Of a stretch of 10,445 nt of DNA, positions 6,075 through 10,445 are shown piece by piece (the first letter of the stretch is position 1; the number at the start of each line of letters is the position of its first letter). Source of the DNA: JBBSMX01 sp038232935 (GTDB taxonomy: Bacteria; Bacteroidota; Rhodothermia; Rhodothermales; JANQRZ01); the NCBI GenBank assembly GCA_038232935.1, contig JBBSMX010000145.1, positions 1-10,445 of the forward strand, given 5' to 3'. The notes beneath the pieces were generated by a model. That model saw nothing but the letters and a program-made list of their open reading frames with translations. It did no database searches and was not told where the DNA came from. A program made the position numbers and the translations under genes.

Positions 6075-8027
6075 TTACCCCTCGGCCGAGTTCGCTTCTC
6101 CCCACTCGAAGAACTCGCGCCGCTCGATCCTGATCTTGAGCCGTTGCAGCTCCTGCATGGCCTCCATCAGCGGGGTGAGGTCTTCGCCCGCCTGCTCGGC
6201 CGCGTAGATCTTGCGCCCCTGCAGCTCAATAGCCTCGTTGATGCGGTCGAGCTTGAGGAGCGTCATCGCGCTCGCCGCAGCCTCGTACGGCTCGTCGTTC
6301 ATCTCGGGCACCGTGATGCCTGCCAGCCGCTGCCAGTTCTCCGACACCGCGTGCTCGTCCACGAGCACGCCCGTTGCGATCTGCTGTATGGTCGCACCGA
6401 ACTCTCCACTCGTGAACGCCTCTTTCTCGATCCGCCCCCGCTGGTACTGATCGAGGATCTGCTCGACGGTCCGGCGGACGGGGCCGGGGGAGAACTCCTC
6501 CAGCGCCATGTGGCCGAGGACGTGTTCCACCATCGGGCGGCCCTGCTCCAGCATCAGCCGGAGCAACGCCCCCTCCTCCGGCCGCATCTCGAACAGCTCC
6601 CGGATCGGCGCGGAGGCGTGCTCTTCCTCGGGCAGCGGTGGCAAATCTTCAGTTTCCCTCCTTCCAGGCTGTGCTCTAGCCCTCCCCTGTTCAATACCTC
6701 GAACCAGATGAGGAAACTGCCTCCGCAGATACATATCCGGTATTCCCAATAATTGGGCAGCGGAGCGCAGGTGACCTTCCCACCTCACGTAGTTGCGTTG
6801 ATCGTCGGGAATATGACCTAAGCTTGTCAAGATTTGCTCTGCGACAGCGTTTTGAGCCTCGGGAGTGTCCAGTCTCCCTTCTTTTCTAGCTTGGGAGACT
6901 TGAAACTCTACAAAGCTCTGCCGCTCTTTCTGTACATACTTCCTAAATGCGTCACCCCCGAACTGCTGAACGAAGGAATCTGGGTCTGCACCTTTCGGAA
7001 GCGCAACTACATACACCTCCATATCAGAGCCTAAGACAGGGTTAATTCCTCGAAGAGCCGCTTCTGACCCGGCAGAGTCAGCATCGAAAAGCAATACTGC
7101 CCGCTTTACATAGCGACTCAGCATTCTGACCTGCTCCGGTGTCAGCGCCGTCCCGCTGGAGGCGACGACGTTTTTGACCCCGGCCTGATAGAGCGAGATC
7201 ACGTCGGTGTAGCCCTCAACGAGGATGGCCTCCTCCTCGGCCCGGATCGACTGCTTGCCCTGGTAGAGCCCGTAGAGCACGTAGCTTTTGTGGTAGACCC
7301 GCGTCTCGGGCGAGTTGATGTACTTCGGCGGGACGTAGTCGCCCGTCGGCGGCGCGCTGTCCGGGAGCACCCGCCCACCGAAGCCGAGGACTTTGCCGAC
7401 GTGCGAGAGGATGGGAAACATCGTCCGCTCGCGGAAGCGGTCGTGGACCCCGTCGCCGTTCTTGTTGGGGAGGACGAGGCCGGCCTTGTCCAGCGTCTCC
7501 GGCTTGATCTGCGCCGCCGTAGCCGCTTTCAGCAGACCATCCCACTGGTCCGGCGCGTAGCCGAGCCCGAACTTTTTGATCGTCTCCGGCGTGAGGCCAC
7601 GGCTCTCGAAATACGCCAGCCCACGCCGCTTCCCCTCGTCGGTCCGGGTGAGTTGCTCGTAGTACCACCGCGCGGCGAAGCGGAGCGCGTGGAGGATGGC
7701 CTCCTTCTCGTCGCTGTGCGGGTCCTGCGCCCCCTCGGCTGGCAGCTCGATCCCGGCCTGCTCGGCCAGCATCCGCACCGTCTCCGTGAACCCGAGCCCC
7801 TCGACTTTCATCAGGAACGAGATCGCGTCCCCACCTTCGCCACACCCGAAGCACTTGAAGATCCCCATCACGGGGTTCACGTTGAACGACGGGGTCTTCT
7901 CGTTGTGGAACGGGCAGAGACCTTTGAAGTTGGTGCCGGCTTTTTTGAGGCGGACGTAGTCGCTTACCACGTCCACGATGTCGGTGGCAGCCTTGACCTC
8001 TTCGACTTTGTCCTCGGGGATCATCAT
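6075..8027 (-). CDS. dnaG: DNA primase
   Basis: DnaG makes the RNA primers for chromosome replication and works with the DnaB helicase. From the ATG at 8027 the protein has 650 residues, close to the family norm; the adjacent ATG at 8024 is equally possible. A longer frame to 8108 would overlap the upstream MOSC gene, and DnaG proteins normally begin near IPEDKVEEVKAATDIVDVV. The CHC2 zinc finger is complete: Cys38, His41, Cys59, Cys62 (CPFHNEKTPSF, FKCFGCGEGGD). The RNA polymerase core has GLGYAPDQW, RFRERTMFPI and LGFGGR. The TOPRIM motifs are VEGYTDV (Glu271) and FDADSAG (Asp315, Asp317). A charged linker (about 445-475) leads to a helical C-terminal DnaB-binding region. About 6640-7130 (residues roughly 300-462) is much lower in GC, with codons such as AGG, AGA, TTA and ATA that its flanks avoid, yet the frame stays open and the catalytic aspartates are kept. 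No Shine-Dalgarno is visible. Confidence 0.98.
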   Translation of the reverse strand: MMIPEDKVEEVKAATDIVDVVSDYVRLKKAGTNFKGLCPFHNEKTPSFNVNPVMGIFKCFGCGEGGDAISFLMKVEGLGFTETVRMLAEQAGIELPAEGAQDPHSDEKEAILHALRFAARWYYEQLTRTDEGKRRGLAYFESRGLTPETIKKFGLGYAPDQWDGLLKAATAAQIKPETLDKAGLVLPNKNGDGVHDRFRERTMFPILSHVGKVLGFGGRVLPDSAPPTGDYVPPKYINSPETRVYHKSYVLYGLYQGKQSIRAEEEAILVEGYTDVISLYQAGVKNVVASSGTALTPEQVRMLSRYVKRAVLLFDADSAGSEAALRGINPVLGSDMEVYVVALPKGADPDSFVQQFGGDAFRKYVQKERQSFVEFQVSQARKEGRLDTPEAQNAVAEQILTSLGHIPDDQRNYVRWEGHLRSAAQLLGIPDMYLRRQFPHLVRGIEQGRARAQPGRRETEDLPPLPEEEHASAPIRELFEMRPEEGALLRLMLEQGRPMVEHVLGHMALEEFSPGPVRRTVEQILDQYQRGRIEKEAFTSGEFGATIQQIATGVLVDEHAVSENWQRLAGITVPEMNDEPYEAAASAMTLLKLDRINEAIELQGRKIYAAEQAGEDLTPLMEAMQELQRLKIRIERREFFEWGEANSAEG

Positions 8028-8085
8028 GGGGCGGCACGGCGGGCACGAGAGCGGGCGAGAAAGTACGCCCGAACCCGCACCGCGT

Positions 8086-8562
8086 TCACGCCGGACGCAC
8101 GACATCACCGATGTGGATTGCCCCCTCGGTCAGCACTTCGGCGCGGAGGCCACCGCGCCGGACGAGCGCGTCGAAGATCGCCTCCTGCCCCGTCACGCGG
8201 ACGAGGTACCGGCACGGCGCGCAGATCCGCACGCCCCGCATCCGCACGGCTCCGACGGTGAATTCCTTTTTGATGAGGTCAGCGAGCGGCACACCCGTCA
8301 CGACGAGGTTGCGCCGATGCTCTCCTGCCGACACCGCTACGCCGAACTCGGCTTCCGCCTCGATGAGCGCTTCAGCGGCAATGAGCGTGACCTCGCGACG
8401 TGGGCCAGGCCATCGGCTGAACGCGCCCTCCCCCTTCCAGTAGCGGTCCCCTTCGAGCCCCCGCCCCGGCACTGCGCGCACCGACGCGATGGACTGCATC
8501 GGGGCCTTCGCTTCGGAGGCGATGAAGATGGCTTCGAGGATGCCGATCCAGCTTTCGATCAT
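8086..8562 (-). CDS. MOSC-domain protein (upstream of dnaG)
   Basis: A 158-residue MOSC-domain protein from the ATG at 8562. The frame extends to 8688, but that would include the hairpin terminator and overlap the previous gene, so I reject the longer form. Family marks are VPGRGLEGDRYW (31-42), REVTLIAAEAL (56-66), RRNLVVTGVPLADL (83-96), FTVGAVRMRGVRICAPC (101-117) and the closing GAIHIGDVV. The conserved cysteine region has two cysteines, Cys114 and Cys117, in C-x-x-C, whereas the other MOSC protein in the window has one. Small stand-alone MOSC proteins (YiiM and relatives) are linked to detoxification or to sulfur carriage for molybdenum-cofactor chemistry; the substrate here is not evident. 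It is probably the first gene of the MOSC-dnaG-ppk1-MOSC unit, 58 bases before dnaG. No Shine-Dalgarno is visible. Confidence 0.87.
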   Translation of the reverse strand: MIESWIGILEAIFIASEAKAPMQSIASVRAVPGRGLEGDRYWKGEGAFSRWPGPRREVTLIAAEALIEAEAEFGVAVSAGEHRRNLVVTGVPLADLIKKEFTVGAVRMRGVRICAPCRYLVRVTGQEAIFDALVRRGGLRAEVLTEGAIHIGDVVRPA

Positions 8563-8586
8563 AAGGGTCGCATCAGGGGCAGCCTC

Positions 8587-8623
8587 ATAATAAAGCCGCC
8601 GAAGCCCGAAGGCCCCGGCGGCT
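8587..8623 (-). terminator. Rho-independent terminator of the lipoprotein gene
   Basis: On the minus strand AGCCGCCG and CGGCGGCT form an 8-bp GC stem (plus-strand arms 8594-8601 and 8616-8623). An inner GCC-TTCG-GGC tetraloop hairpin sits inside it, and TTTATTAT follows. It begins 24 bases after the TAG at 8648-8650. It separates the lipoprotein gene from the MOSC-dnaG-ppk1-MOSC block, which therefore needs its own promoter or read-through. Confidence 0.8.
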
Positions 8624-8647
8624 CCGAATTCGTTGCTCGTCTTGCGC

Positions 8648-10246
8648 CTAGAACTCTTCGACGACGATATCAAGCAGTCCTCCACCAACCGCGAACGCGG
8701 TGAGCTGCACGTTCCCGTTGGGGCTCCGCACCGTGATTGTGAGGGTCTCTAGCTCCGGCGGAATCGGGGTGCCGGAGACGTCCACCTGATCACCCTGCAC
8801 CGCGCTGAAGTTGAAGCTCGTGCGGCCGTCGCCCGGGCAGAGGTAATCCCCGAGTTCGACACCCACGTCACCCACAGCTTCCACATTGACACCGTCAGCG
8901 ACTACGGTGGTGGTCGTCCCTGGTGCAAGGGGGTGGCCGAATGGATCAGCGACAAAGAACCTGTAGTCGCCGAGACCCGTCGTATCGATGTTGACCGCTA
9001 CAAGGCTATCGCGTGGAAGTTGAGTGTCGCCGGAGAAGAGGACCGGCGTGAAGGACTCGATAGTCTCCTGGTTGAGGTCCGAGGTGCTCGCCGTCACCAC
9101 GGCATACCCGATCGAGTTAGACCCGGGGCACGCGGCGGGAGGGGTACCGGTCGTGAGCGGTGCTGCCGAAACGAGTTGCACCGTGGTCCTGCCGAGTTCG
9201 TCGGTCACGCCTGATCCCTCGATGATGCCGGCGTTCGTGGTGAAGTACACCGCCGTGCCCGGCTGCACGGGGTTCGCGTAGATGTCGCCGACGAAAGCCG
9301 TGATAGGGTTGATGAGACCGAAGCGTGTGTAGCCCGGGAAGTTGAGATCCAGCGGCACGACGCTAAAGTGCAGGCCGTCCGGGAGCCCACCGGTGATGGT
9401 AATCACGATGGGGAGCGATCGTAACACCCCGCCCTCCTCATTCGTGGCCATGGCGATGATCTGCACCGTGCCGGCGCGCGTCCCGCTCGAAACAGTGGTC
9501 TGCACGCGGCCGGAGGCGTTCGTCTGCTTGACCGCAGGCGCGATGAACTCGCCCCCGCCGGGGCCATTGGCAATCGAAAAGGTGACGTCGACCGCGTGCT
9601 CCACGTCGATCGGGTTGCCGAAGGCGTCGAGCACGACGAACGTGAGCGTCGCCGTCTCGTCGGTGCCCGCGCTCTGGACCCCAATGGCTTCCGACGAGCG
9701 ACCGACGAGGGTGATGCTGGCTGCCGGGCCGGAGGGCTCGTCGGCACCGCCGTCGACACCACCGTTGCCGGGATCGTCTCCGCCGTCGCCGCCGTTTGTT
9801 GGAACTAGTTCGATGGTACCGAGCGTCACCCGGCCGTCGACCTCCGCCCGCGCTGTCTCTTGTGCGAGATCGAAGTTGGGGGCCGAGATCTGAAACGTCA
9901 CCGTTTGCCCCGTGCTATCCGCTTCGACGCTGAGTTCGAAGGTACCACTGGCGCTGGTTGTCGCCTGTTCCCCCGAGGGAATCGCGGTGACGAGAGCACC
10001 GGCGACGGGGCTGTTGGCCTGGTTCACGACGGTACCGGTGAACGTGGCGATGCCGATCTCATCCGTTGAGTCGCAGCCGGCGACGAGCACGGCGAGCAGC
10101 AGCGCGCAGGGTACGAAAAGCGGGATAGGGTTGTATGCATGGTTCTTGGCGTCTTGGGCGTGGGCGTGTGGTAGGGTACCGAGCGGGAGGAATAGTGCCG
10201 CCAATGGGTAAATACTTCCCCCATTTTGCGGTGGTGGTGGTCCCAA
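8648..10246 (-). CDS. Surface lipoprotein with Ig-like repeats, N-terminus frameshifted
   Basis: The open frame encodes 532 residues. A hydrophobic stretch ends in the lipobox LVAGC, so Cys58 would be lipidated after signal peptidase II cleavage. Next come a carboxypeptidase-regulatory-like beta domain (about 65-149: FTGTVVNQANSPVAGALVTA), a Gly/Asp-rich linker (150-175), and two to three Ig-like modules of invasin/Big_1 type (about 176-285, 300-400, 420-525). These carry recurrent signatures: VVLDAFGNPI, VTDELGRTTVQL and FVADPFGHPL. The likely role is a cell-surface adhesin or matrix protein, inferred from architecture. The only in-frame ATG (10246) puts 57 odd residues before the lipobox. 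An ATG at 10140 in another frame gives MHTTLSRF and would join VPCALLLAVLVAGC if the TTTT run (plus-strand AAAA, 10116-10119) had one more T. The true start is therefore probably 10140, with a deletion or sequencing error. The gene ends at a strong terminator. Confidence 0.8.
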   Translation of the reverse strand: MGPPPPQNGGSIYPLAALFLPLGTLPHAHAQDAKNHAYNPIPLFVPCALLLAVLVAGCDSTDEIGIATFTGTVVNQANSPVAGALVTAIPSGEQATTSASGTFELSVEADSTGQTVTFQISAPNFDLAQETARAEVDGRVTLGTIELVPTNGGDGGDDPGNGGVDGGADEPSGPAASITLVGRSSEAIGVQSAGTDETATLTFVVLDAFGNPIDVEHAVDVTFSIANGPGGGEFIAPAVKQTNASGRVQTTVSSGTRAGTVQIIAMATNEEGGVLRSLPIVITITGGLPDGLHFSVVPLDLNFPGYTRFGLINPITAFVGDIYANPVQPGTAVYFTTNAGIIEGSGVTDELGRTTVQLVSAAPLTTGTPPAACPGSNSIGYAVVTASTSDLNQETIESFTPVLFSGDTQLPRDSLVAVNIDTTGLGDYRFFVADPFGHPLAPGTTTTVVADGVNVEAVGDVGVELGDYLCPGDGRTSFNFSAVQGDQVDVSGTPIPPELETLTITVRSPNGNVQLTAFAVGGGLLDIVVEEF

Positions 10247-10303
10247 AAGGCAGGGGCCCAGAAGTGTGTCGTTCTTCGGTATGCCTGCCCTTCCCGCTTT
10301 GGG
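10242..10303. repeat. Imperfect inverted repeat beside the transposase fragment
   Basis: The plus-strand left arm CCCAAAAGGCAGG (10242-10254) pairs with CCTGCCCTT (10284-10292, one bulged base) and then TTTGGG (10298-10303). A short inner AGAA/TTCT pairing also exists. On the minus strand the hairpin is followed by TTTTGGG and lies 15 bases past the stop of the transposase fragment. It could be that gene's terminator or part of an insertion-sequence end. It also lies in the leader of the lipoprotein gene. Confidence 0.35.
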
Positions 10304-10318
10304 ATACTAGTGTGAGAG

Positions 10319-10445
10319 TCACGTACTCGTAAGCCGGTAGCCGCAATGCCGCACCCATCGCCGTATCTCCCCGATCTCTACGAGCGCCAACGCCTCGGAC
10401 ACCGCCGTGCGGAGGGTGTCCCGCGTCCGTGCTCCCACCGCACGC
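10319..10445 (-). CDS. C-terminal fragment of a probable IS630-type transposase
   Basis: A minus-strand frame enters from the right edge and ends with TGA at 10319-10321, giving 41 residues with ARTRDTLRTAVSEAL, then EIRRWVRHCGY near the end. The pattern of an Ala-Arg-Thr segment, a helix, then an aromatic-x-His-x-Gly-Tyr close to the C-terminus matches the tail of many IS630-family DDE transposases (often WF-x-HCGY). The catalytic domain lies outside the window, so the family call rests on a short tail recalled from the family. It might be a full element or a remnant. It lies upstream of, and on the same strand as, the frameshifted lipoprotein gene. Confidence 0.5.
   Translation of the reverse strand, partial: RAVGARTRDTLRTAVSEALALVEIGEIRRWVRHCGYRLTST

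Noticed and set aside
6834..7034. 66-residue plus-strand frame inside the low-GC dnaG patch, considered as an inserted gene
   Set aside because: The dnaG frame runs through without interruption and keeps conserved DnaG residues. The low GC explains the different look of the antisense frame.
7290..8261. 323-residue plus-strand open frame
   Set aside because: It overlaps the zinc finger and core of dnaG and the end of the MOSC gene in antisense and shows no domain of its own.
10347..10445. Plus-strand frame around the right edge, considered as a gene start
   Set aside because: It is antisense to the transposase-like tail and has no recognisable motif or ribosome binding site.
1..10445. CRISPR arrays, tRNA, rRNA or riboswitches
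   Set aside because: No regularly spaced repeats, tRNA-like cloverleaf with CCA-end signals, rRNA core sequences or known riboswitch motifs were seen on reading both strands.

Overview
The window is GC-rich (about two thirds G+C by eye) and looks like chromosomal DNA from a high-GC relative of the Bacteroidota, such as the Rhodothermota (Rhodothermus/Salinibacter/Rubricoccus type). This is an inference. It rests on the gene types, on most starts lacking a Shine-Dalgarno sequence (the MOSC gene at 3653 and the partial gene at 72 are exceptions), and on the lipoprotein with Ig-like repeats. No marker in the window fixes the phylum.

Layout. Positions 1-72 hold the first 24 codons of an unrecognised minus-strand gene. 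A 311-base gap follows, with a start-less, protein-like reading frame (90-299, +) that may be a gene remnant. Two plus-strand genes come next: a class I glutamine amidotransferase-like peptidase C26 protein (384-1082) and a membrane-anchored protein resembling a lytic transglycosylase (1191-3032). A perfect 26-bp palindrome separates these from a convergent minus-strand block.

Read in its own direction, the minus-strand block is: a multidomain surface lipoprotein (10246 to 8648), a strong hairpin terminator, a MOSC-domain protein (8562-8086), DNA primase dnaG (8027-6075), polyphosphate kinase ppk1 (6018-3667) and a second, divergent MOSC-domain protein (3653-3108). Gaps within MOSC-dnaG-ppk-MOSC are 58, 56 and 13 bases, so the four genes probably form one transcription unit. 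At the right edge (10319-10445, -) is the C-terminus of what looks like an IS630-type transposase, followed by an imperfect inverted repeat.

Most of this is housekeeping. DnaG primes replication and Ppk1 makes polyphosphate. The MOSC proteins probably handle sulfur or molybdenum-cofactor chemistry, and the plus-strand pair probably acts on gamma-glutamyl compounds and peptidoglycan. I see no new defence or mobile system. The points most worth a second look are a sharply bounded lower-GC patch inside dnaG (about 6640-7130), an apparent one-base frameshift that separates the lipoprotein from an ideal signal peptide, the odd active-site spacing of the lytic transglycosylase-like protein, and the paired divergent MOSC genes around dnaG-ppk.
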